Assembly: GCA_015063285.1 (NCBI GenBank)
Contig: SUST01000015.1
Span: forward strand, 1 to 32,643
Length of the DNA: 32,643 nt
Source: Thermoplasmata archaeon
GTDB lineage: Archaea; Thermoplasmatota; Thermoplasmata; Methanomassiliicoccales; Methanomethylophilaceae
Reading direction: 5' to 3'
Shown here: one piece after another, positions 1-7,714 of the stretch
Position numbering within the stretch: the first letter of the stretch is position 1
Layout: the number at the start of each line of letters is the position of its first letter
The notes under the pieces: model-generated
The model's input: only the letters and a program-made list of their open reading frames with translations
What the model was told of the DNA's origin: nothing
The model's database searches: none
Program-made: the position numbers and the translations under genes

Positions 1-5
1 AAAAA

Positions 6-152
6 CTACCTATCCAGACATCCCTTTTCCACTTTCGGTTCGGTGTCTAAGGTTCCTAGATAATTCTGTTGAATCATCAATTCTGACGCTAGACTGGGGG
101 TTTTCTCAATGCTACTCTCAAAGAACGACAATATAGGCTCGGTTCCATCAAA
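6..152 (-). pseudogene. possible 3' end of an unrecognised gene, ending in TAG
   Basis: On the minus strand a 48-codon open frame runs from just after a TAA (153-155) to a TAG (6-8). Its translation looks protein-like, ending in LGTLDTEPKVEKGCLDR, but there is no start codon near its 5' end and I do not recognise the family. It could be the tail of a broken gene, for example a decayed mobile element, or chance. The rest of the leftmost 220 bases shows only a small TGGGA/TCCCA hairpin (177-191) and no other gene. Confidence 0.2.
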
Positions 153-220
153 TTAAAAAACTAGTCAGGCCGGCGCTGGGACCTGTTCCCACCTCTCACT
201 TATCCAATCGGATCGTTTAT

Positions 221-300
221 CTTTCGACCAAATACGATTATTTTTCGATTTTTTCGATTAAATACGATTTTTTATCTAAAAATACGATTAAATACGATTA
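221..300. repeat. 10-bp-period array of CGATT decamers upstream of the AlbA_2 gene
   Basis: Eight consecutive 10-bp positions carry a degenerate decamer with consensus AATACGATTA. CGATT cores start at 235, 246, 255, 265, 285 and 295, with a weaker CGACC at 225 and a TATCT at 275. The spacing is close to one helical turn, so all copies face the same side of the DNA. The last copies overlap a TTAAATA stretch (288-294) that could be the TATA box for a leaderless transcript of the gene starting at 317. It is best read as an operator for an oligomeric DNA-binding protein, probably the neighbouring gene product. Confidence 0.8.
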
Positions 301-316
301 TTTCATACAGTAGTGT

Positions 317-1561
317 ATGGCGGAAGACTTGCATACCGAATACAAATCAGAGTTCTCCGATAAGATTGCCAAGAGTGTAGTGGCATTCTCCAACGGGGAC
401 GGAGGAGTCATACTCATCGGTATCGATGATGACGGAAACATCATCGGATTGCACAATGCAGACGAGACTGCGCTCAAATGCGTCGGAATGCTTCATGACG
501 ATATTCGCCCAGATGTGACACCGACCACTTCTGTCGATGTCATCAAGATGGATGGAAAGGATATCATCGAGATCATTGTGCAGGAAGGAACGTCCAAACC
601 ATACTATCTAAGACAGAAAGGAATGCGTGCCGAAGGCGTATACATCCGTCGCGGCCCATCATCCACCCCCGCCACGGACGAACAGTTCAATCAGATGATA
701 CGCAGAGCACGTTCCAAAGAGTATGAATCACTCAGATCATTCAGACAAGACCTGACATTCACATACGCCGAGAACGTCTTCCACAGATCCGGATTGGCAT
801 TCGATGATGCACACATGAACATGCTCGGAATGATGGACCAGGACGGGTACACAAACCTGGGATTCCTCCTGTCCGACCAATGCGACTTCCAGATGAAAGC
901 CGCGGTCTTCATGGATGAACACAGGACCGGCTTCATCGACCGCCAGGAGATATCGGGCTCTCTTCTCAGACAGTACGATGATGCAATGATGTTCATCCGT
1001 AGGCACACCACCGTATCTTCGGAGATCGTCGGTACCAAGAGGAACGACCATTACGATTTCCCCACCGAGGCTGTCAGGGAGATCGTCCTTAACGCCATCA
1101 TCCACAGAGATTACACCTCCAGCGGTACCACCCTGATATCGATGTACGGTGACAAGCTGGAAATCGCCTCTCCGGGAACCATCATGGAGGACATCTCACG
1201 CGAAGACATGTTCAAAGGGGTCTCGTTCCCCCGCAACAGGAAGCTGTCAGAGGTCTTCTACAGACTGGGCCTCGTGGAAGCCTATGGCTCCGGAATCCCG
1301 CGTATAATGGGCATATACTCGGACTCGGAAAGACACCCGGAATTCGATATAACTCCGGCAGTATTCCGCGTTACTATCTATTCCAAGAACGGATTCAAGG
1401 ACATTTCCCTGAAGAAAGGAGATGTCCTGACCAGGTCCGACATTGAGGAACGCTTGGGCGTGAGCAAATCAAAAGCGACCATGATCGTCAACGAGATGGT
1501 CGACAATAACAAGCTGGAACGGATCGGTGTCGGGAAGTCAACGCGTTATGTGGTGCTCTGA
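317..1561 (+). CDS. AlbA_2 / ATP-binding winged-helix protein (COG2865-like)
   Basis: The 414-residue product starts with an AlbA_2 (Schlafen-like) domain: EYKSEF near residue 8, then the NGDGGVILIGIDDDG stretch. The middle and C-terminal half resembles the GHKL-type ATP-binding domain of COG2865 proteins (NAIIHRDY near 260, EAYGSGIPRI near 335). The last 45 residues form a likely winged helix (TRSDIEERLGVSKSKATMIV). Proteins of this build are usually annotated as predicted transcriptional regulators or putative DNA-binding proteins, and their biochemical role is mostly unknown. The ATG at 317 has no Shine-Dalgarno sequence and fits leaderless translation from a TATA box inside the repeat array. 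The gene converges on the ATPase gene that ends at 1578. Autoregulation through the 221-300 array is an inference from position. Confidence 0.8.
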   Translation: MAEDLHTEYKSEFSDKIAKSVVAFSNGDGGVILIGIDDDGNIIGLHNADETALKCVGMLHDDIRPDVTPTTSVDVIKMDGKDIIEIIVQEGTSKPYYLRQKGMRAEGVYIRRGPSSTPATDEQFNQMIRRARSKEYESLRSFRQDLTFTYAENVFHRSGLAFDDAHMNMLGMMDQDGYTNLGFLLSDQCDFQMKAAVFMDEHRTGFIDRQEISGSLLRQYDDAMMFIRRHTTVSSEIVGTKRNDHYDFPTEAVREIVLNAIIHRDYTSSGTTLISMYGDKLEIASPGTIMEDISREDMFKGVSFPRNRKLSEVFYRLGLVEAYGSGIPRIMGIYSDSERHPEFDITPAVFRVTIYSKNGFKDISLKKGDVLTRSDIEERLGVSKSKATMIVNEMVDNNKLERIGVGKSTRYVVL

Positions 1562-1577
1562 GTCTGAAGAACTACCC

Positions 1578-2945
1578 TCACTCGAACATATCTTTGGGCG
1601 TCACGAGCTCTATACCCGATGACTCCGCCACCTCCATCAGCTCATCGGTGAATCCCGAACGGGAGAACATGCAGTATCTGATGTTATAGCAGTTCTTCAG
1701 GGATGCCGTATTCTTCCTGAGCTCCTCGAACTCCCTCACACCGGCCTCCTTGTTGCGGAACTTGTATTCGCAGACCAGATGGTATTCGCCGTCACCGTCG
1801 TCACATAGCGCTATGATGTCGATATCGGTATGCTCCCCGGCAACCTTGCCCCACCAGGAACCCACCTCCTTGCAATGATGCTTGGATCTGACATACTGCA
1901 TGCATTCATCCTCGAAGGCAGGACCGTAGAAACTGCCGATCTCCTGCATAATCGCATTGTATCCGAAATCCCTGTCGGGATCCGATACGGCAGATATGTT
2001 GGGCAGTATGACATCGCTATGGAGCCTGATCAGCCCATCAGATACTCTAAAGAGCTGTTCCTTTCTCGGTGCCCCGCACATCGGATAGACCTTGGAGACG
2101 ATCCCGATCCTCTCCATCTTCGATAGATTGTTCAGACAGGATTCAGGACTCTGACCGATGTATTCCGCAATCTCCTTGATGGTGACGCGTCCCTTCGATA
2201 TGGCCCCGATTATCCTCAGATTGGTCTGGATGGGTGCAAGCTCGCGGATTACGGTATTATCTGCCTCCTCGCGCAGCGGCGCCAGTGGACCCAATAGAGA
2301 ATTCTTGATGCATTCCTCTGCTGTGTCCCCAGACATCAGTATGTGATAGAGCGGGACCCCTCCGGCTATGGCATACACCCTCAGGAGATCCTCCTCGCTC
2401 AATTTTGGATGGAATGCCCTGCATTCCTTGTATGGCAACGGCCCTACCGAAATGGGTCCGATGAAACGCTTGTACAGAGGGCCTTTGGTATCGTTGAATA
2501 TGTCTCCCATGACTGTCACGGCGGACCCGCAGATGATCAGCATAGCGTTCATGTCCTGGAGATCGTGATCTATGAAGATCTGCAGATACGAATTGCAGGC
2601 CGGTTCCGTCTCATACAAATAGGAGTACTCATCGATAACGATGACCATACGGTCATCCTCCCTATCCAATCCCCTGAAGCGCTCCAGGATATCCTGGAAT
2701 CCTCTGGAATGCGTCGGGCCTTCTCCCAGATACTTATCCAGGGACCTGTCGAAGGACTCTATGGATTTCTCGTAAGAATCCTCGACGGCGGTGAGGATCA
2801 CGTGCGGTTTGCCTTCGCAGAACTTCCTGATGATGGCGGTCTTACCGATACGTCTCCTTCCCCAGAGGGCCATGGTCCTGATCCCTCTGTTGGAATACCT
2901 CCTCTCCATCTCCTCGAGATAGATCTCTCTGCCGACCAATTCCAT
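1578..2945 (-). CDS. DUF234-type archaeal ATPase with nuclease-like C-terminus
   Basis: A 455-residue P-loop ATPase. It opens with the family-typical MELVGRE segment, has Walker A GRRRIGKT at residues 29-36 and Walker B VIVIDE at 101-106. A winged-helix region in the middle (about 240-290: VTIKEIAEYIGQSPESCLNNL) is followed by a C-terminal DUF234 domain with a PD-(D/E)XK-like pattern, DIDIIAL then EYKF. The ATG at 2945 is chosen over the in-frame ATGs at 2969 and 2966 because GGAAGGAAG lies just upstream and the protein then begins at the conserved motif. It resembles the gene at 25854 in domain order. Function is unknown: such proteins are often annotated simply as ATP-binding proteins. Twin palindromes (2981-3028) lie directly upstream. 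Confidence 0.85.
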   Translation of the reverse strand: MELVGREIYLEEMERRYSNRGIRTMALWGRRRIGKTAIIRKFCEGKPHVILTAVEDSYEKSIESFDRSLDKYLGEGPTHSRGFQDILERFRGLDREDDRMVIVIDEYSYLYETEPACNSYLQIFIDHDLQDMNAMLIICGSAVTVMGDIFNDTKGPLYKRFIGPISVGPLPYKECRAFHPKLSEEDLLRVYAIAGGVPLYHILMSGDTAEECIKNSLLGPLAPLREEADNTVIRELAPIQTNLRIIGAISKGRVTIKEIAEYIGQSPESCLNNLSKMERIGIVSKVYPMCGAPRKEQLFRVSDGLIRLHSDVILPNISAVSDPDRDFGYNAIMQEIGSFYGPAFEDECMQYVRSKHHCKEVGSWWGKVAGEHTDIDIIALCDDGDGEYHLVCEYKFRNKEAGVREFEELRKNTASLKNCYNIRYCMFSRSGFTDELMEVAESSGIELVTPKDMFE

Positions 2946-2980
2946 ATGGACACTTCCTTCCAACATCATGTAATCATCAC

Positions 2981-3028
2981 AACTAAATAAAAATTTAGTT
3001 AAATTATTTTACTAAAATTAATTTTAGT
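2981..3028. repeat. twin ACTAAA-N6-TTTAGT palindromes, 29 bp apart
   Basis: AACTAAAT and ATTTAGTT (2981-2988, 2993-3000) form a perfect 8-bp inverted repeat. The 18 bases at 3011-3028 are a perfect palindrome built from the same half-sites, ACTAAA and TTTAGT. In both copies the half-sites are separated by six bases, and the copies start 29 bp apart (2982, 3011). The proximal copy overlaps the AT-rich stretch that would serve as TATA box for the ATPase gene starting at 2945, so repression by a dimeric protein is plausible. Confidence 0.8.
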
Positions 3029-3072
3029 TATAGAAAATATCATATGAGCCAGATTTACAAATATTGACTTGG

Positions 3073-3094
3073 AACCCAACTATCGCCTTGGGTT
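3073..3094. promoter_or_regulatory. inverted repeat upstream of purE
   Basis: AACCCAA (3073-3079) and TTGGGTT (3088-3094) are a perfect inverted repeat with an 8-base spacer. It lies 36-57 bp upstream of purE and next to a TATA-like TTATACTTTTTAT. It may be an operator for the purE-guaA pair or a small hairpin in the 5' leader, depending on which TATA element is used. Confidence 0.4.
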
Positions 3095-3129
3095 ATACTT
3101 TTTATCTTTTCACAAAATAAGGAGGAACA

Positions 3130-3609
3130 ATGTCCAAAGTCTCCATCATCATGGGAAGCAAGAGCGACCTTCCTGTCGCAGAGAAGGCCATATCGATCCT
3201 GAAGAAGTTCGGCGTCGCTTTCGATATAGATGTGGCATCGGCCCACAGGACCCCCCACAGGGTAGAGGAGCTGGTAACGAAGAGCGATGCTGATGTGTTC
3301 ATCGCCATCGCAGGACTCTCCGCGGCACTGCCAGGAGTGATCGCATCGTTCACCACCAAGCCCGTCATAGGGGTTCCAGTAAGCGGAACGCTCAGCTACG
3401 ACGCACTACTTTCCATCGTCCAGATGCCTCCAGGGATCCCTGTGGCATCTGTAGGTCTCGACCGCGGGGACAATGCGGCCGTGCTTGCGATAGAGATGCT
3501 CGCCATCGGCTGTCCCGATCTTCAGAAGAAGCTGTCCGATTACAGGCAGGAGCAGGCGGACAAGGTCATTGCCGATTCCAAGAAGGTAAAGGAAGATGTT
3601 GGGTGCTGA
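3130..3609 (+). CDS. purE: 5-(carboxyamino)imidazole ribonucleotide mutase (PurE)
   Basis: A 159-residue class I PurE, which converts N5-CAIR to CAIR in purine synthesis. The family signature is clear: [15 protein letters not shown] at the N-terminus, [12 protein letters not shown] near residue 42, [13 protein letters not shown] near 60, and the [28 protein letters not shown] stretch split across 80-110. The start has a strong AGGAGGA about 5 bases upstream of the ATG. Its end overlaps the start of the GMP synthase subunit gene by 14 bases, so the two are almost certainly translated from one message. This places a de novo purine step with the GMP branch. Confidence 0.95.
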   Translation: MSKVSIIMGSKSDLPVAEKAISILKKFGVAFDIDVASAHRTPHRVEELVTKSDADVFIAIAGLSAALPGVIASFTTKPVIGVPVSGTLSYDALLSIVQMPPGIPVASVGLDRGDNAAVLAIEMLAIGCPDLQKKLSDYRQEQADKVIADSKKVKEDVGC

Positions 3610-4543
3610 GGATTTCATCAACGATACCATCGAGGACACCAGGTCCAAAATCACAGGCAAGGCCATCATAGCATGCTCCGGAGGAGTGGACTCCATGGTA
3701 GCCGCCGCACTGGTCCACAGGGCCATCGGAGACAGGTTATTGGCGGTCTACGTGGACAACGGGCTCATGAGGAAGGGCGAGACCGAGGAGGTCGAGCAGA
3801 TGTTCAAGTCCATGGGCTTCAACTACGTCATCGAGGATGCATCCGAGGAGTTCTTCGCCGCCCTGAAAGGGGTGACGGAACCCGAGCAGAAGAGGAAGAT
3901 CATCGGCGAGAAGTTCATCCGCGTCTTCGAGAGGAGGGCGAAGGAATACGGCGCAGAGTTCCTCATCCAGGGAACCATCGCTCCCGACTGGATAGAATCT
4001 GGGGACGGTGTCCGTGACACCATCAAGTCGCACCACAACGTCGGAGGACTCCCCAAGGAGATGGGCATGTCTCTGTATGAACCTCTGAGGGACCTCTACA
4101 AGGATGAGGTCAGGGACCTCGCCAGGATGCTGAACGTTGCCGCCTCCGAGAGGCAGCCCTTCCCGGGACCAGCCCTCGCGGTGAGATGCTTGGACGAGGT
4201 CACACCGGAGAACATAGAGGTTGTCCGCGAAGCGTGCTACATAGTTGAGGATGAGATCAGGAAGGCCGCCGAAGCGGGAAAGATGGAGCTCCCCTGGCAG
4301 TACTTCGCTGTGCTGCTTCCTTCCAAATCCGTCGGTGTCCAGGGAGACAGGAGGGCATACGGAAGGACCATCGCCATCCGCGCGGTGGCATCCATAGACG
4401 GTATGACGGCCACTTATGCGAAGATCCCCCTCGATGTCCTGGACGCGATGAGTCAACGCATCACGAACACCATGAAGCAATCCGTCAACCGTGTCGTGTA
4501 CGACATAACGAACAAACCTCCCGCGACCATAGAATGGGAGTGA
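3596..4543 (+). CDS. guaAB: GMP synthase, ATP-pyrophosphatase subunit (GuaA subunit B)
   Basis: A 315-residue protein with the PP-loop motif SGGVDS (residues 28-33) and the rest of the GMP synthase ATPPase and dimerisation domains, including [48 protein letters not shown] and the C-terminal [11 protein letters not shown]. It lacks the glutaminase domain, as usual for archaea in which GMP synthase is two polypeptides. The glutaminase partner is at 7715, separated by two ATPase genes. Subunit B adenylates XMP and aminates it with ammonia from subunit A. The ATG at 3596 lies inside the end of purE, behind a GGAAG element. Confidence 0.95.
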   Translation: MLGAEDFINDTIEDTRSKITGKAIIACSGGVDSMVAAALVHRAIGDRLLAVYVDNGLMRKGETEEVEQMFKSMGFNYVIEDASEEFFAALKGVTEPEQKRKIIGEKFIRVFERRAKEYGAEFLIQGTIAPDWIESGDGVRDTIKSHHNVGGLPKEMGMSLYEPLRDLYKDEVRDLARMLNVAASERQPFPGPALAVRCLDEVTPENIEVVREACYIVEDEIRKAAEAGKMELPWQYFAVLLPSKSVGVQGDRRAYGRTIAIRAVASIDGMTATYAKIPLDVLDAMSQRITNTMKQSVNRVVYDITNKPPATIEWE

Positions 4544-4547
4544 AAAT

Positions 4548-4590
4548 ACAGGCTCCTTCGGGGGCTGTTCTTCACAATTATATTTTTTAT
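4548..4590 (+). terminator. putative terminator after guaAB
   Basis: An imperfect hairpin, ACAGGCTCC (4548-4556) against GGGGGCTGT (4560-4568) with one bulge and a T-G pair, is followed by the T-rich TATTTTTTATCTCC. It probably ends the purE-guaAB message before the ATPase genes begin. Confidence 0.5.
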
Positions 4591-4613
4591 CTCCTTTATA
4601 TATTAAGCACCAA

Positions 4614-4699
4614 TATTTTAAGGACAGTGCAATTTTTCTGCTTATAACATTTTAAGGGTAGTGTAGAAATTGACCATAAAACATTTTAAGGACAGTGCA
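4614..4699. repeat. 18-mer direct repeat, three copies at exact 34-bp period
   Basis: TATTTTAAGGACAGTGCA (4614-4631), CATTTTAAGGGTAGTGTA (4648-4665) and CATTTTAAGGACAGTGCA (4682-4699) start exactly 34 bp apart. The 16-base gaps are not conserved. The third copy ends 11 bp before the ATG at 4711, and the array spans where the promoter must be, for example ATAAAACA at about 4677. The sequence is unlike the arrays in front of the other ATPase genes in this window. Confidence 0.85.
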
Positions 4700-4710
4700 T
4701 ATTATAGATT

Positions 4711-6048
4711 ATGGCGATGAAGAGGAAGATCTATTCGAAACTGCTCGAATGGAAGACGGAGAGCAACGGACAATCCGCATTGCTCATCGAAGGGGCCAGA
4801 CGTGTCGGCAAGAGCTTCATCGTCGAGGAATTCGGAAAAAACGAGTACGATTCCTACATTCTGATCAACTTCGGAAAGGTCGGGAAGGCATTCAGGGATC
4901 TGTTCGATGACCTATCTGACATCCCCTTAGTCCTTCAGAAGATCTCCAGCATGATGCGTGTCAAGCTGTATGAGCGCAGATCACTCATAATATTCGACGA
5001 AGCTCAGAAATTCCCCCGCGCCAGAGAAGCAATCAAATTCCTTGTCGCCGACGGCAGATACGACTACATAGAGACGGGCTCGCTCATCTCCATTCATGAG
5101 AACGTGAAGGACATCATCATCCCTTCCGAAGAGAAACGCATAAGGATGTACCCGATGGACTTCGAGGAGTTCTGCTGGGCCCTGGGCGATGAGACCACCG
5201 TTCCATTGATCAGGGAACATTTCGAAAAGAAACTGGCGCTCGGAAACGACCTGCACAAATCCATCATGGACCAATTCAGAAAGTACATGATAGTCGGAGG
5301 GATGCCAAAAGTTGTTGAGATATACGCTGCCACCCTCAATTTCGGAAAGGCGGAGGAACAGAAGAGGATGATCCTGGACCTCTACCGTGAAGACATCTCG
5401 AAAAAAGCCAAAGATAACAAACTGAGGACCATGAAGCTGTTCGAATCCATACCATCGGAGCTATCCAAACACGACAAGAGAGTAACGTTATCAGATATTG
5501 AGAAGCATGGCCGGATGAACAGCTTTGACGAACCTATCTACTGGCTGGAGGATTCGATGATAGCTAACGCTTGCTACAACTCCACCGTCCCCAGCGCGGG
5601 ACTGAATCTGAACACCGACCTGTCCTCGGTAAAGCTGTACATGGGCGATACTGGCCTGCTCGTAAGCCTGGCCATAAACGAGAACGAATCGATAGAGCAT
5701 GACATCTACGATTCCATCCTCAATGACAAGATGCATCTGAACGAGGGCATGTTCATGGAGAATATCGTCGCCCAGACCCTGAAGAGCAACGGACACAGGC
5801 TGTTCTTCCACACATTCTACAAGGACGACGGGAAGAACCGCTACGAGGTGGACTTCCTCGTGAGGCACGGGAAGAAGATCGATCCGATTGAGGTGAAATC
5901 CAGCGGTTATTCCAACCATTCCTCGCTGGACTACCTGATGAAGAAGCATTCCAAAACACTTGGGCAGCCATACGTCCTGTTCTCGAAGGATCTGAAGAAG
6001 GAAGGGAATGTCCTGTTCCTCCCGCTGTACATGGCGATATGCCTGTGA
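4711..6048 (+). CDS. AAA_14/DUF4143 ATPase with nuclease-like C-terminus
   Basis: A 445-residue P-loop ATPase. Walker A is EGARRVGKS (27-35) and Walker B is SLIIFDEAQ, with the family-typical YMIVGGMPKVVE in the middle. The C-terminal DUF4143 region has a PD-(D/E)XK-like pattern, YEVDFLV followed by PIEVKSSG. Proteins of this class are common and multicopy in gut bacteria and archaea, but their function is not established. Two in-frame starts exist (4711, 4717), both without a Shine-Dalgarno sequence, suggesting a leaderless message. It shares overall architecture with the next gene (6308), but each has its own upstream array. Both lie between the two GMP synthase subunit genes, which suggests they arrived as insertions. 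Confidence 0.88.
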   Translation: MAMKRKIYSKLLEWKTESNGQSALLIEGARRVGKSFIVEEFGKNEYDSYILINFGKVGKAFRDLFDDLSDIPLVLQKISSMMRVKLYERRSLIIFDEAQKFPRAREAIKFLVADGRYDYIETGSLISIHENVKDIIIPSEEKRIRMYPMDFEEFCWALGDETTVPLIREHFEKKLALGNDLHKSIMDQFRKYMIVGGMPKVVEIYAATLNFGKAEEQKRMILDLYREDISKKAKDNKLRTMKLFESIPSELSKHDKRVTLSDIEKHGRMNSFDEPIYWLEDSMIANACYNSTVPSAGLNLNTDLSSVKLYMGDTGLLVSLAINENESIEHDIYDSILNDKMHLNEGMFMENIVAQTLKSNGHRLFFHTFYKDDGKNRYEVDFLVRHGKKIDPIEVKSSGYSNHSSLDYLMKKHSKTLGQPYVLFSKDLKKEGNVLFLPLYMAICL

Positions 6049-6070
6049 ATACAGGATTTCTTGATCATCT

Positions 6071-6180
6071 TTTTATCCGGCTATAGACGGATAAAACCAT
6101 AATTCAAACATACTTTATCCTTCCATAGGAGGATAAAACCTCATTTTGGACGTGTTTTATCCTTCCATAAACGGATAAAA
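6071..6180. repeat. TTTATCC-N10-GGATAAA inverted repeat, three copies at exact 42-bp period
   Basis: TTTATCC starts at 6072, 6114 and 6156, and GGATAAA starts at 6089, 6131 and 6173. Each copy is a perfect inverted repeat with a 10-base spacer, and copies are exactly 42 bp apart, about four helical turns. The first copy extends to 9-bp arms (TTTTATCCG/CGGATAAAA). It starts 23 bp after the previous ATPase gene ends, so it could be read as a terminator, but three evenly spaced copies argue for protein binding sites. Confidence 0.85.
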
Positions 6181-6187
6181 ATTTGAT

Positions 6188-6300
6188 AAAACATGTATTT
6201 GAAGACCGTAAAATCCCTTCAAAACCTGTATTTGAAAGCCCGAAAAACTTGATAAAACATGTATTTGAAACTAATAAATACCTGTAAAAACATGTATCTG
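6188..6300. repeat. 16-mer direct repeat, four copies at exact 33-bp period
   Basis: AAAACATGTATTTGAA (6188), AAAACCTGTATTTGAA (6221), AAAACATGTATTTGAA (6254) and a truncated AAAACATGTATCTG (6287) start exactly 33 bp apart. A TATA-like AATAAATA (6273-6280) lies between copies three and four, so copy three abuts the promoter upstream and copy four covers the expected transcription start. The last copy ends 7 bp before the ATG at 6308. Binding should block or control this promoter. Confidence 0.85.
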
Positions 6301-6307
6301 CGATACG

Positions 6308-7666
6308 ATGGAAAGGCTTGCAATTAGGTATCTGGAACAGTGGATTGTATCCCCTGACAGGAAACCGCTCATTATTTGGGGGGCAAGACAGGTCGGCAAA
6401 ACATACCTCCTCCGTACCCTCTTCATGAAAGAGCACCCCAAGGCCCTATACATCGATCTAGCCAAGGATGAGGAAGCGAGATCGTTCTTCTCCACAACCT
6501 CCGACCCCGACAAGTATCTAAGATACATAGAGGCCCGCTACATGAAGAAGATAGGTCCGGACACGCCTCTGATATTCGATGAAATGCAGAGGTGCCTCTC
6601 AGTCCTCACATCCCTGAAATACTTCTGCCAAGAGCACAAGAAGATCCCCGTCATCGCTACGGGCTCCATGGTTAGACTGGCCATGATGGAGATGCAGAAG
6701 GAGAACAAGGATGACAGCTTCCTATTCCCCGTGGGCAGCGTCGACTCACTCGACCTCTACCCGCTTAATTTCGAAGAGTATCTCCTCAACGTCAACCCAG
6801 TGATGCTGGACCGCATTAGGGAATCATACAGATCCTGCAGACCTATGGAGAAGTACGAGCACGACCTTGCCACCGACCTCCTCCACGACTACATGTCGAT
6901 AGGGGGCATGCCGGAGGCCGTGGACAAGTTCATCAGAACGGGATCCTACGTGGATGTCTCCAAAACCCTGAGTTCCATCTACGACAACTATCTGGCGGAT
7001 ATGAGTCAATACAACATATCCCCGGAGATGATCCTTAAGACAAGGAAGGTCTACCAGAGCATCTTCTCCCAGCTGAACAAGGAGAACCGCAACTACAAGA
7101 TATCGCAGACTGACAAGGGAAAGACCAACCGGGACTATCAGAGCGCCTACATCTGGCTGGAGCTGGCCCGCGTAGTTCACAGGAGCCTTAACAAGACCGA
7201 CAAGGTCACCCTACCGCTGTCCGACTCCGACAGCAACCTTTTCAGGCTGTACCTGGGCGACATAGGGATGTTCACCTATCAGAGCGGGATCCCCTTCTCT
7301 GATTTCATCGCAAAGGACAAGAGAAACTCCCTCGCAGGAGTGTTCTACGAGAACTATGTCGCTGACGAGCTGGCCGCCAAGGGTATCGACCTCTACTACT
7401 GGACCGGAAAATCCCATCATGAATTCGAATTCATAGTCCCGAACCGCGGAAGGGTCGTTCCGATAGATGTGAAGAAGGGTTCGGGCACCATGAATTCCCT
7501 CAAGGCGTTCCGCGACCATAACCCAAAGGAGCTGGCGATAAAGGTCTCATCCAACAACTTCGGCTACGATGAGGAGAACATGATCCTCACCATTCCGCAT
7601 TACGCGATGTTCATGCTCGCGCAGGACCTCTCCGAGGATACTGACCCCGTCCTGGGATCCGAATAA
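6308..7666 (+). CDS. AAA_14/DUF4143 ATPase with nuclease-like C-terminus
   Basis: A 452-residue P-loop ATPase with Walker A WGARQVGKT (24-32), Walker B PLIFDEMQ, and the family motif YMSIGGMPEAVDKF. The C-terminus has the degenerate nuclease-fold pattern HEFEFIV then PIDVKKG, where the first acidic position is E-F-E rather than the usual E-V-D. It has the same domain order as the gene at 4711 but is clearly diverged from it. No Shine-Dalgarno sequence precedes the ATG, and the TATA position fits a very short leader. The gene is followed by the GMP synthase glutaminase subunit on the same strand. A role in genome defence or selfish maintenance is possible but unproven. Confidence 0.88.
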   Translation: MERLAIRYLEQWIVSPDRKPLIIWGARQVGKTYLLRTLFMKEHPKALYIDLAKDEEARSFFSTTSDPDKYLRYIEARYMKKIGPDTPLIFDEMQRCLSVLTSLKYFCQEHKKIPVIATGSMVRLAMMEMQKENKDDSFLFPVGSVDSLDLYPLNFEEYLLNVNPVMLDRIRESYRSCRPMEKYEHDLATDLLHDYMSIGGMPEAVDKFIRTGSYVDVSKTLSSIYDNYLADMSQYNISPEMILKTRKVYQSIFSQLNKENRNYKISQTDKGKTNRDYQSAYIWLELARVVHRSLNKTDKVTLPLSDSDSNLFRLYLGDIGMFTYQSGIPFSDFIAKDKRNSLAGVFYENYVADELAAKGIDLYYWTGKSHHEFEFIVPNRGRVVPIDVKKGSGTMNSLKAFRDHNPKELAIKVSSNNFGYDEENMILTIPHYAMFMLAQDLSEDTDPVLGSE

Positions 7667-7714
7667 AAGAGAAGACAGATACGTTTTTACCGTATCCGAC
7701 CATCACATCATCCG

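Noticed and set aside
3737-4480. Long antisense open frame opposite the GMP synthase subunit gene
   Set aside because: It is a shadow of a strongly conserved gene in GC-rich coding sequence. The same applies to long frames opposite malic enzyme (20638-21624), AdoHcy hydrolase (29623-30633) and priL (24713-25660).
6071-6096. First TTTTATCCG/CGGATAAAA hairpin as a terminator of the upstream ATPase gene
   Set aside because: The same inverted repeat recurs twice more at exactly 42 bp, which a terminator would not explain, though a double role remains possible.
4614-6300. Repeat arrays at 33, 34 and 42 bp periods resembling small CRISPR arrays
   Set aside because: Repeats are only 16-18 bases or split inverted repeats, the gaps are 10-17 bases, copies number three or four, and no cas gene is nearby. 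They sit on promoters.
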